Positions 53,810 through 64,000 of a stretch of DNA of 64,000 bases are shown here, in pieces. Position numbers and translations under genes: made by a program. Source of the stretch: Paramacrobiotus richtersi (Eukaryota; Tardigrada; Eutardigrada; Parachela; Macrobiotidae); the NCBI GenBank assembly GCA_034698045.1, contig JAQGAU010000010.1:1-64000 (forward strand), given 5' to 3'. The notes beneath the pieces are model-generated. The model did no database searches and had not been told where the DNA came from. It saw nothing but the letters and a program-made list of their open reading frames with translations. Each line of letters starts with the position of its first letter. The stretch's first letter is position 1.

Positions 53810-55542
53810 CTACCAATCAAAATCAAAATCAGAATAAATATCCTCTTTGGTTAAATAGTTGAACAAGTTCCACTGTAAAAATGGCTTTAATGCACACAAT
53901 TCCGGGAATCCTGAATGTATGTTGTTCTCCATGTAAAATATTTCGGTAGAACGTGTATCCCACTCTTGTATATACTGAAATAAATAATAATCACACTTGT
54001 AAGTACAAGTAAAAATTTTATAGAAATTCCATTACAATTAATTATATTGTTAAACTAACCTGGGATAAAATATCCTTTCTTGGTTCATCTTCAATCCAGT
54101 TTTGTACGATTTCTTGAATTGTTTTCAATTCATCTGCATTCAAACGAGGAGAATATTTTTCGAATGTCTCAAACATGTTTATACGTGATGGCTCAAATGT
54201 TGATTGAAAAATAATTTTAAACGATAGAGATGGTTTGAGTGATAAAACATTAAGATTATACACATTCAAATTATAACAAATTGTTTCCCATGAATTATCA
54301 CAATAATCCTTCAGGTTTAATGTTCTGCTACAGTAAAGGTCATCATTGCTTAATATAATGCGATGTATTTTAATTTTTAAACCTTTAAGTAAATCTTTAA
54401 TAATAGTAAAATAATCAGACCGTGTAAAAGGAAAAAGAATAAATTTGCAATTAACAGCCAAAACTTTGGTAGATTTAGTTATCAGCTTAAATAAGGTATT
54501 GGCTAATAAAAAACGAGCATTTAAGTTAGTTTGCGAATATATACGAAATTCAGGTAAATCAAGAATAATAACAGAATGAAACGATTCGTGTAAAGTAACT
54601 TGGTTCCAGATAAAAGAAATACGACGAAATTGATGTTGTAAATAAGAACTGGTCGAAGACAGAATACAATCAATAATGTATGGTGTTTGGAAAACTGTAT
54701 TTCTCCAGATGTCAGCTTCCATATCAGTTTCCTGTACATCGGTTAAAATATTGGGAATGGCTTTTCTGGCAGATAGTTCTTCTAATATTATCTGACAAAA
54801 TCGAATCTACAATAATAATAATACTTTAAAATATATATAAACAAGAATGTATAACACAATAAAATATGAACTATAATGAAATGTATAATTCTTTGATGTA
54901 AATATTTTCATTTATTGAATAAATTTGAACTAACTGACTCACCATTTGAAATTCAGAGAATGGATGTGATGACCGAGAAAGATAAACTATAACATGATCA
55001 GATAAGCTTAATGCTTTGGATTTTGTCCATTTTATCCATAAGGAAAAAAACTTATCTGCATTATCGGTAAAATGATGGATAAATTCTATATTGATGCATC
55101 CACGATGTTTGTAAAATTTCCGTAATTCTCCAAAACGTTTGTTATGATTTTCGTCAGTAATAACGATTTCGGTAAATAGCAGACATCCTGGGACATTTTT
55201 AATTTCAGTTGTTTTCACTAGTTTTTGGATGTCATTCTCATTCGACGAAATCTCAATTAAGGCATAGCCAATTTCATCCCCTCCTGATATAAATTTTGCC
55301 GGTAACCAATAAGCCGGTGTAACAGTAGATTCCTTGACTAACACTTGTACTTTTGTTGAATGTTGAATGTCAATTGGATTGTTTTCCCATATCAGACATC
55401 TATTATATGGAACCAAATCTTCATTATGTCCAGGAAACTTAAAGTCGACTATAAGAATGTCTTGGTTTTGAACGTCAGTTACAACACCTCTGATTGGATG
55501 TGCATGTAATTCTGATAAAACATCCACAACATAATCAGACAT
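53810..55542 (-). CDS. FMRP-like N-terminal (Agenet/Tudor) protein with F-box-like middle, 503 residues
   Basis: Exons 55542-54943, 54806-54060 and 53974-53810 all join in phase 0. Residues 1-110 follow the FMRP N-terminus: VVDVLSELHAHPIRGVVTDV, ILIVDFKFPGHNEDLVPYNR (FMRP [20 protein letters not shown]), then KVQVLVKES, AYWLPAKFISGGDEIGYALI (FMRP WWLAKVRMIKGEFYVIEYA). FMRP's Agenet pair binds methyl-lysine and protein partners. KH domains and the RGG box are absent. Residues 225-275 (IIDCILSSTSSYLQHQFRRI then SFIWNQVTLHESFH) resemble an F-box, followed by a leucine/isoleucine-rich region. This suggests an adaptor that could link a ubiquitin ligase to FMRP-type partners; that role is inference. 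Alternatives: a decayed FXR paralogue with an unrelated tail. The start fits the FMRP alignment. Confidence 0.7.
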
Positions 55543-55770
55543 GATTAATGATGATCAGAGTTATTCAACAAAAATGTTATGCACGTAAATGGATAGATTA
55601 AATTGCAACTGGAATTCTCGCTTTTTGATTTTTCAAAAGGATCAACAGTTTTGAATTATGTTCTCGTACATTTGAGGCTATTGGTTTATCCGTATGTGTC
55701 GAAAAATCAAAATGCAGTGGGTGTGGTACGTTTGGGAAAGGTCAAACTATTTCTTGATGTCATATATATA

Positions 55771-55855
55771 CGCCCGTCGTGCCCTGGCGCCCGTCGTACT
55801 TTGGCGCTCATCGTGCTCGTGCGCCTGTCGTGAACTGGCGCCCGTCGTGCTTTTG
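55771..55855. repeat. 17-bp GC-rich minisatellite, five units
   Basis: Five exact-length units (CGCCCGTCGTGCCCTGG and variants) lie in an otherwise AT-rich region. Changes are mostly transitions at fixed positions. Confidence 0.85.
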
Positions 55856-55859
55856 TGGT

Positions 55860-57235
55860 CATCGCTTTAAATTACTATTACATTTCTTTGCAGTTAACCG
55901 TGACTGTTAGCGAAAACCTAATCTAGGTGTTACGCAGCTGCGCAGATTTGTGTCACATTCTAGTTCTTTTTAATTTTTAATTATCTACAACTATTATGAA
56001 CCATACACTGCAAATGCTTATACCACAGGGACGTCGATGAATGAATACCACTCATAATTACTCGGGGTCTCTAACAATAAAAACATTTGTTATCCCTTCA
56101 GTATCTCATTTTTGTACTTATTATCAAAGTAGAAAGCTTTATACGTTTCTGATTACAAACATGAATGTACTGACGACAATGTCTCTTATGAGCAAGGTAA
56201 TAATGCCCGGTAGTAGCGGGAATAATGTCCTTTGCTGTATCAGTGATAATGTAACTTGCTGTACTGGCAATAATGTTAGCAGATAAGTTAACAACAGTAA
56301 CAAACTTTATTTAAAAAAAGAAAATGTTGTGTTAGCAATTAAGCTTCACACTTAACTAAGCAATTAAGCTTCAAGAAATTCCTAATACCGAACATGCATT
56401 TCTTTCCCATTTAAATACGAGATATAACAATTTTACATCGTTCAGAAGGAGCAGACAGGTAATCAGTAATCCACCCGTAAAACTCAATTATGCTCTTTTG
56501 TCTTGCATGGTTTTCGTAATATTTTAGCCTCTTTGGTAAACATGTTCAAACAATTCAAATAAAACAAAATGCTGTTTTTTGAATATCAATCAGATGGATA
56601 TAATTTTGCTCAAAACGTCTACTTCCATATACTTATACTTGTATACTTCCATTTCAATTACGGTACATTTCTTTAATGTTTCAAAGTTCGTTGCATGTTA
56701 TTAGGATCTTTTTGGATATACTGGCTAATAATTTGTTTTCGATCTTAACAGACCAAGGGAAACGAAATAATACCATTGAATTATGATTGTTCGAATAATT
56801 TTAAAGCCTTCGTGAGTATGAAATATGAACATTACGCATTTAATATGAAGTTGATGGTTGTAAAACAGTAATTAACATGAAGATCAATGAAAAAAAACAT
56901 CGTGAACAGTATGCACGAAACCAAGAAGTCAAACAGCCGAACATAAACTCATGAACGGAACAATGATGGATACAAATGAAGATAAACAATAATAGAGAAC
57001 AATGAAAACAGACCAAAAAACGAGCTCCGCATATCGCAAATTCGGACAGTGAACCTGAAGACAGAAAATATTATTATTAAGCGTGGATGATTTTCCGATT
57101 AAAGTGAATGATTGGTACTTCATGCATTTGTTTGAATAAAAACGTGACTATTTAATAATTATGGTTTATTAATAGAATGGTTTTAATGGTAATACTTACG
57201 ATCATAACAATGATAATACTTACGATGTAAAAAAG
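55860..57235. other. AT-rich stretch with no gene seen
   Basis: Short frames only. A small direct repeat AAGCAATTAAGCTTCA lies near 56335-56370, and short GATAATG/GCCCGGTAG-like repeats at 56200-56280. Confidence 0.5.
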
Positions 57236-57238
57236 TGG

Positions 57239-58634
57239 TTACGTTTCAAAGCTGTTTCCTTGATCTTCGTTTGGGATGTCTTTTCCATCTTTCAATACTG
57301 AACCACACAGTACATATATAATTTCCGTAGATCCCTGAAAAGAAAAATAAACAGTGTTAAACAAAAATATTAATTATTATTGTTTAATGTTCTGTATAAA
57401 AGAAAATGTGAACCACTTACAAAATTTCGTTTGTACTGTTTACGTAACAACCACTTTCTGCTTCCTTCCAATATAGATTCGTTTCCGAAATATTTTGGTT
57501 TACCGAATAGTTCTTCAGCCATATTATGGAAAATGGTCACTTCGATACTAATATCTTTATCCATTAACTTAATTTTAAATGGTTCATATCGAGGGTCTTC
57601 GGAAGGTTTTTGTGGTTTCATGCACTTTGCGCAAAAAAATTGTTCACAATCATCCGGATCGACCGTAAGTTTTCCAAAACAGTCAGGACATGTATCCATA
57701 ACATTAAGTTCACCGATGCTTTCAACAAAATCCGCATCAACAAAGCCGTATGCAACAGGTTGGAAAAAGTTTTGAGATAGTGTTGAAAGTTCTTGTAAAG
57801 TACAAGTTGGGATGCTATCTGGAAATATAAGAAAATATATTTCTTTCTAAGTATATGCAATATATACAATAGACATTTTCTAATAATTTCCTAATAATTA
57901 TGTAAATTCAAATTGCTGTATATGCCATTATATATAAGTGACATTTATCTGTATTCTGTAATATTTCATTATGTTTAAACTAATACCTGGAATTTGTTTC
58001 ACAGCCATTTCTACAACATTAATGCTGGCTTCGTAGAACTGATTTCCAGTAGCAGCTGATCGTCCAGGAACCATTGTACAACGAGTTAAAGTAACTTCGT
58101 ATGTTTTCATCATTGAGAAGAGTTGTTGATATTTTTCGAGTTTATCATGTATCCATAAAGTAATATGGCCAGTATTATCCTTTAGGGTGACTTTCATATA
58201 TTCTTGGTTATCTTTTCCGGTTTGACCATGAAACAATTCCACAACGAACGCGTTCAAACGGCTTGAAATAAAATATTGTAGTTACAATATTCTGATACAT
58301 GTTTGATAATATTTAAAACGTAATAAAAATGAAAATTCATATGAATCGAAAGAAAATATTTTTTTAGAACTTTAACAATTTTATTAAATTCTCCTTTACA
58401 AATTAGTTTAAATTATAGACAATATTATTATATTTTTCACGATGTAACTAATGTTATAATTAGTATGACGTTAAAGTATTTATGTTAAGATCAAAGTCAC
58501 ATTGAAACTTACATATTTTTCAGTTGTCCGCATTGCAATTCATTGATTGCGGTATCATTAATTTGTTGCCGGCTTTTCTTGTTCTGATTCGAATTGGTGG
58601 CAGTTCTTTTAAATGATGCATTAATGTCATCCAT
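57239..58634 (-). CDS. RPA1/MEIOB-like OB-fold protein with zinc ribbon, 296 residues
   Basis: Exons 58634-58513, 58261-57987, 57818-57421 and 57334-57239 join in phase. After a 45-residue polar start (MDDINASFKRTATNSNQNKK) comes an OB fold: LNAFVVELFHGQTGKDNQEY, LKDNTGHITLWIHDKLEKYQ, TYEVTLTRC. Then a DBD-C-like OB fold with an inserted zinc ribbon: DTCPDCFGKL ... EQFFCAKCMKP, IKLMDKDISIEVTIFHNMAE ELFG. Large RPA subunits bind single-stranded DNA in replication, repair and recombination; the short form resembles meiotic or RPA1-derived paralogues. The DBD-F and DBD-A regions of RPA1 are missing. It is nuclear by prediction and probably binds ssDNA or RNA. Confidence 0.75.
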
Positions 58635-58639
58635 TGTAA

Positions 58640-59620
58640 TCCTAATAAGAATGTGCAGACAATTGATGGAAACATTAAACTGTATATTATCACTACTAGC
58701 CGTTACCAAGATCAAAAAATAAATAAAGCAAAAACTTTACGAAGTCGGGAAAGTTTTGAAATGTAATCTGATTTGTTGGCAGAGTTAGTTTTATACTACT
58801 GTATCTGTCAAAATAAGAAAGTAGAATTAATCATAGTGTGCGCGCATTGAAGCGAAGATCCCTTATTTAACGGTGATAGTTATACGTTTTCAGCAATGAT
58901 GTTTCATCAAGCGGCACGATGTATTTTTTTTTTCTTTTTGAAGTTCGGAAACAGACTGTGAACAAAAAACGAGATTTAACATGCCATAACATTTTAATTG
59001 TATAAAATACCGGCAAGATTTTCTGCCAAACACGTGGGACTCAAAGACACCGCATCATTCCAAAAAATGGAAGGCAACAATTCATGCACTGTGCATGCTA
59101 CGCAATACCCTTCAACTCGACCTACAAACAGACATCATGTATAACAAAATTTTTCGAATACATTTTACGTAGAAAAATTTTTAAAAAAACATGTTTTGGT
59201 ATGAACATCCTTCATCAAACAATGTTGCAAAGAAGAAGTATAAGCAAGATACTGCAAAATAGCATTGTTATTCGGAAGGATTTAGAAAGTCACACTTTTT
59301 ATATGTCTGCAGTATCGTATAGCGCGTAAGGTAATATGTCCGGTACAGCAAGACATGTAGTTTATTGTTGGGGATTCGTTTTGCTATATAGTATGTCAGA
59401 CATTTTTTGAATTCTGATTTAAACTTATTGGAAGCGTTTAAAACTGTAATAACAATGCCAATCTATTAGGAGGCTCAATGCCGAGTTTATCGTACTTTGA
59501 CTGTAATTTATTATTTAGCTACCATTGCCTGTTTACTGTTCATGTTTACTGTTCATGTTACTGTTTACTGTTTACTGTTTATTGCTGTTCAATTGCCCCG
59601 GTTTAGAAAAAAAAATTACT
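58640..59620. other. Intergenic; no gene seen
   Basis: Includes a short TGTTTACTGTTCATGTTTAC tandem at 59528-59585. Frames are short and domain-free. Confidence 0.5.
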
Positions 59621-59624
59621 AGAT

Positions 59625-59995
59625 TTTACAAAAATCCTCCAGGCTTGTACTAAAATTTCACCAGATTAAACAACAATTTCCCAAGCTTGTAATAAAAATT
59701 TGCTAGTTTGTACAAAAATCCCCCAGGTTTATGATAAAAATTTCCCAGTCTCTACAAAATCCTCCAGGCATATGATAAAAGTTTCCCAGTCGCTACAAAA
59801 ATCCTTCAGGTTAATAACTAAGGTTTCCCAGTCATTAAAAAAATCTTCGAGCTTGTAATAAAACTTGGCCAGTTTATATAAAAATCCCCCAGGCTTTTGA
59901 TAAAAATTTCCCAGACTTTACAAGAATTCCCCAGGCATTTAATTAAAGTTTCGCAGTTGCTACAAAAATCACCCAAGCTTATAATAAAAGTAACG
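59625..59995 (-). repeat. 42-bp minisatellite, inverted orientation
   Basis: About nine units of CTACAAAAATCCCCCAGGC and TATGATAAAAGTTTCCCAGT on the plus strand, the inverse of 17805-18215. Frames across it are repeat translation. Confidence 0.85.
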
Positions 59996-60139
59996 GCTAG
60001 CGCGCATCATTCGAGCATTTCTTTAATCTTTATGCACTTCGTTGCGACTGATCTGTCACAGGTCATCTGTGTACAGTAAGTACTGCTGCATGATAGTTTT
60101 TCGCGCACGTTTCTCCGATAAGAAAAAGCAAGTACATTT

Positions 60140-60450
60140 TTTCAAGCCAAGTATCGCTTCGATATGCGTCAGTGAAGCATGAATAAAAGCAGGCAGGGTG
60201 CTTTGTATCCAACACTAATGATATATGGAAGTCAAAACCATAACGAACGTTAAACGAACCATAAGCTACAGATTAAATGGCCCGGAGAAATCATAATATA
60301 CGCTGGAGATATAACAGAATATAAGAGAAAAAAATACGTTAACAGAAATGAATTTTTATATCACGTTCATAGCTTAGGAAAATAATGTGCTACGGAACTG
60401 TGTAGTTCGTTCTCTGCTTGTATGCAAATTCGTCATTAAAATTTGAACAG
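60140..60450 (+). repeat. Dispersed repeat, copy 2 (partner 52675-52990)
   Basis: Shares CGCTTCGATATGCGTCAGTG, CGTTAAACGAACCATAAG and GAACTGTGTAGTTCGTTCTC with 52675-52990. Confidence 0.7.
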
Positions 60451-60589
60451 ATGCAGTTCCTAACTGTTGCATTTCATTTCATTGCATTTCTCTACCGTTT
60501 CTGTTATTTGTAAAAGCATTCAGTTAGGCAAAGGTAACCTTAAAGTAACTTAATTTTTTAAGGGTCCAAAGTTTAACTGCGTAAGGAGA

Positions 60590-61190
60590 ACTTTATTAGT
60601 ACAACCATGGGCGGTTGACGCAGATACAGAAATACCCTTGAAGGTTGTACTGCTGAAAAATGTGAATTACAAACTTGCTCTACAAACTTAATAAAAGTCT
60701 GCTTATGCTGGTTCTAGAATAAAAACGGACATGGAAAATGAAATATAGTTACTAACCTCCAACTATAGACGGTAGACCTATATACAGACGTACCCTTAAA
60801 GTAGTATTTTACTTTTTTCTTCCTTTAATAAAGTTTTACTGGTCAAAAATTTAATTAGCGAATAGAGTATCTAATTTTCAATCAATCAACCGAGAGTGGT
60901 GGACGTATATACAGATATGCCCTTAAAGTAAAAAGACACTGTTTTAATAAATAATGTTTAAATGCTAATGAACTGATTCATGGATATCGTGACTAACCTT
61001 CAACCATGGGTGGTAGACATATATACAGACGTACCCTTTAAGTAAAATTTACGTTTTCCTTACTTATATAAAGTTTTCCTGTTCAAGAAACCTAATCAGC
61101 GACTGTATCTGTGACGTGTGGCGTTTACCGTTTTCATAATAATCATGCGTTATCAACAGATGTAGTGTGGTTCTTCGTAAAGGTAAAGGT
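60590..61190 (+). repeat. Core-repeat array, plus orientation, four copies
   Basis: Cores near 60605, 60763, 60893 and 61005, each followed by AAAGT and TAATAAAGTTTTACTG-like flanks, then the 61100-61175 block that also follows the array at 44873. Confidence 0.85.
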
Positions 61191-61194
61191 CACG

Positions 61195-61735
61195 CAAAGA
61201 TTACCTTCTCCGGGAGAAATCCGCTAGGCATATAATAAAAATTCTTATATTCGTTTATCGTTACAATTCAAAAATTATAATTGTTGACATTTTGCGATGC
61301 TGGTAATAGAGGCACACAATGCAATGCTAATTCATTTTATGCTAATTCATTCAACGCCAATTTTGTTACGTTTTTAACGGACATTATGCAGTTAAAATGA
61401 TTTGATACGATGTATGTAAGTCATAATTTTCATTGACACACTTAATACAAAAATGTACATGAAAAAAAAATAAGATTCAATTATCACGCATCCACCATAA
61501 AACGGAAAAATATACCAAAAGAAATAATGACAAACAATATCCCACAAAAATTTGGACCACAAATACGCATATTAACTATGTAACAAACGACAATAAAAAA
61601 CTACATGGTCATAATATAATAATAAAATACCGTCCTTGATGATGCAAAATGTGACAATACAATATAATAACCTGTTCAACCAAACAATGTCTTTCGTTTA
61701 CAAACTGATGGGAAAGCTGATAACACGGTCGACAG
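61195..61735. other. AT-rich 3' flank, no gene seen
   Basis: Begins with a single 42-bp unit fragment (GGCATATAATAAAAATTC) and is otherwise AT-rich. Probably the 3' flank of the minus gene that ends at 61740. Confidence 0.5.
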
Positions 61736-61739
61736 AACT

Positions 61740-63984
61740 CTAGCGGCGTTTCTTAGGTATCGGCATGTTAGGTTCGGGATTTTCGTGGCGTGGCCGACCG
61801 CGTTTACGGGGCACACTGAGATCCGGAATATTATTCTTTTTCACTGTTTGTGTGAGCTCTTCCGTCTGTACAAACAATGAAGTTATGCAACATGTCAGTA
61901 AAAAGATGCCAAATGGTAAATTTTCAACGAAATTATTCCAAACATCTAAACTTAAGTTAAACAATCGTTAATTTAAAAGCATTAAAGTACTGAATAATAG
62001 CGTATCAACGAAAAACAATAAAACAGAACTACGTTGGTTTTCTTATGCCCTAATTTACACTAACGATTTACAATTGCTTTCTTCCGTTCAGCTGCAGCAG
62101 CTGCTTCGTCTTCCGGTTCCAAATACCGACCACGAGATTTAGCACCATCGGACCAATTTCCATTTTTCTTGCACAAAACCTCCAATTTTGTTCCATCCGT
62201 ATACTTTACCCCAACTAACCCAATACGAGGAAAATGTCCTAATAAATAATCCCGCTTATCCTGTGCCCCGTGGATTGGATCCCAACCTTCACGCCATGCT
62301 ATACATGCGGACTTGCGGTTTTTATCTTTACTGATACTGAGCGAAGGTTTGAAACCAATCATATGCTTCTCGATATGGTCTTTGCGACCTGTTGATGCAG
62401 CTTCCTCCCCGCATATTCCACATTGCCACCACCATGATCCATTATGAGGCGGTTTCTTTTTCAACTTGTCGAACCTTTTGATGCACTGTAAAACGGTTGC
62501 AAATTTACTAACACTTATACAACACAATTACATTGCAGTTAACATCTACCTGGTCGAAATTCCCTTTCTGTTCACGCGCATCCACCATAGTTTTAGGATC
62601 AAAAGTTACGAATTGAACATCCTTTTGTCCTTTTTTTCGATGCACAGCCGACCAATTAACGACCGTTGAGGCCCAATTAATCAAGGGGAAAACTTTTCCT
62701 TCTTCCCCCGGTATGCAGACTTTTTGAATACTCGCGAACTCATACATCCCATTAACAGGTGCAACAGCGTAACCAGCGGGTCGGTGAGTCTGTGCGCGAT
62801 TTCCAGGTGCCTTCAATGGACGCTTCGAATAGGCGGGACGTTTTCGCAGAGACCGATCGGCTACCTTTAAAGGGATAGGTACGCTGACTGTTACTGCAGG
62901 AGTCTTTTTACGGCATGGGATTGGCGAATGATCCAGTGATATTTCCGTATCTGATTCCATGTTATCCCCGTTGCTAACAACATCAATCTTTTCATGACGG
63001 TTCACCTAAAATAATTAATTATTATATCGATATTCCCATTTCATTAAATTTTTTCATTCTTTACGAAACGAGAAACATAATAAACGTTTACCAATCTTAA
63101 CAAAAATTGTCTAGGGTTATAGCAAAAAAATGCTAGCTTTTGTAAACACAACCCTAACTATAACCCTAATTGACCGGTCTCTACAAAAATCCCCCAGGCA
63201 AATATAAAAACTTTTTCATTCTTAACGAAAATCCCCCAGGCACATAATAAAAGTTTACCAATCTGGTTGTATCAACAACTTGCCAGTTTCTATAAAAACG
63301 ATCCTAACTTCTGGCAAATAATCGATCAGTCTCTACAAAAAACCAGTAAGCATATAATAAAAGTTTAACAATTTCGTCAAAAATTCCCTGTTATTTTAGT
63401 AAAATCTCCTAGATCCAGAAATCCAACCTAACCTTTAATAGTAACAGAATGAATTTATAAATGCATGTGACTGTAGCCTTCATACCACTGCATCACGGAA
63501 GATATCCGAATACCAATTGACACTAATATCCAGCGTATCCGGAAAAAAATTTTCCACATTATCAATCCGCGGTACAACAGGATGACTGACAATATCAGCA
63601 TAAAACTACAAACCACATTTGGTACATTTTCAATTTTACAATAAAATATGGCAGTATCACTTACATCGGTCAGTTTCTGTGACAATAGCATGATGCCATC
63701 CTCAAAATAAACTTCCGGAAATTTCCACAACTTCTCTCGCATGACAACATTCCATAAATGTATTAATCGCAATCTATCCTTAAAACGAATTCCAGGAGAG
63801 CTCCACATCTTCTCTCCCATAACTACCTTCCACAGATACATAAACTGATTACTCCGCGGTTCCAGTTCTAGACTATGCACAATATCGTTGGTATCCTTCA
63901 GCTGAGCGCGCATTTGATCGTTGGTTATGATATGATACATGGGACGGTCAGTGGTAGCTTCCGGTCGGATACATGAAGGGGCAA
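61740..63984 (-). CDS. AT-hook and BED/C2H2-like zinc-finger protein, 5' end outside window
   Basis: Exons 63984-63665, 63605-63486, 63005-62550, 62485-62072 and 61865-61740 join in frame (about 477 residues in the window). The first exon starts at an acceptor, so the gene continues beyond the right edge. Early exons carry two related Trp-rich blocks (FMYLWKVVMGEKMW and LIHLWNVVMREKLW). The middle is basic (SLRKRPAYSKRPLK). Exon 4 has a finger WWWQCGICGEEAASTGRKDH IEKH, and the last exon an AT-hook (PRKRGRPRHENPE) and PIPKKRR nuclear signal. If the donor ATT/GTAAAT at 62072 is not used, the protein ends at 62060 (IVNR) without the AT-hook, so two isoforms are possible. It is probably a nuclear DNA-binding protein. 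Intron 2 contains a minisatellite. Confidence 0.7.
63110..63420 (-). repeat. 42-bp minisatellite, inverted, inside an intron
   Basis: Units CTACAAAAATCCCCCAGGCA and ATATAATAAAAGTTTACCAA lie between exons 63486 and 63005 of the AT-hook gene, with a short CTAACTATAACCCTAA patch at 63145. Confidence 0.8.
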
Positions 63985-64000
63985 CTGTAAAAATAAAGAG

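Noticed and set aside
63145-63180. Telomere-like CTAACCCTAA patch
   Set aside because: Only two or three imperfect units inside a minisatellite; too short to mark a chromosome end.

Overview
This is a eukaryotic (animal) window: nearly every convincing gene is split by short GT-AG introns (about 50-600 bp) with frames that join exactly, and the domains are metazoan (astacin, CPEB, FMRP N-terminus, CLK kinase, THAP, FLYWCH). Compact introns and an ecdysozoan-like gene set make a small invertebrate likely. A tardigrade is my leading guess, but nothing in the sequence proves it.

The window has two parts. From 1 to about 17.3 kb the DNA is moderately GC-rich and holds cell-surface and secreted genes: a transmembrane astacin protease with a leucine-rich tail (3735-6204), an orphan signal-peptide exon, a four-helix membrane protein (12841-13766) with a second copy that lacks its last exon (16240-17181), and a small secreted cysteine protein (14672-14929) with a decayed tandem copy (15522-15830). 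Foldback elements and hAT-like ends are scattered among them.

From about 17.3 kb to the end the DNA is clearly AT-rich and full of two repeat families that occur in both orientations: a unit of about 100-200 bp with a conserved hairpin-forming core, and a 42-bp minisatellite. Embedded in it is an unusual set of chromatin and RNA regulators: a gene whose frames join a zinc-finger region, an AWS-SET-postSET methyltransferase and a CLK/LAMMER kinase (18960-24.6k); a THAP protein; two cysteine-rich paralogues; a possible H2A-like protein; a short CPEB (46341-47471); a divergent histone H3 (48000-48571); a chromodomain-FLYWCH protein (49290-50155); an FMRP-Agenet protein with an F-box-like middle (53810-55542); an RPA-like OB-fold protein (57239-58634); and an AT-hook zinc-finger protein running off the right edge (61740-63984). 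Two uncharacterised convergent genes lie at 26942-28974 and 29389-30079.

Read together, the AT-rich block looks like a fast-evolving nest of chromatin and mRNA-control paralogues of the kind often seen in germline-restricted, sex-linked or heterochromatic DNA. That reading is inference. The gene models come from my own splice-site and phase checks; no database search was possible.
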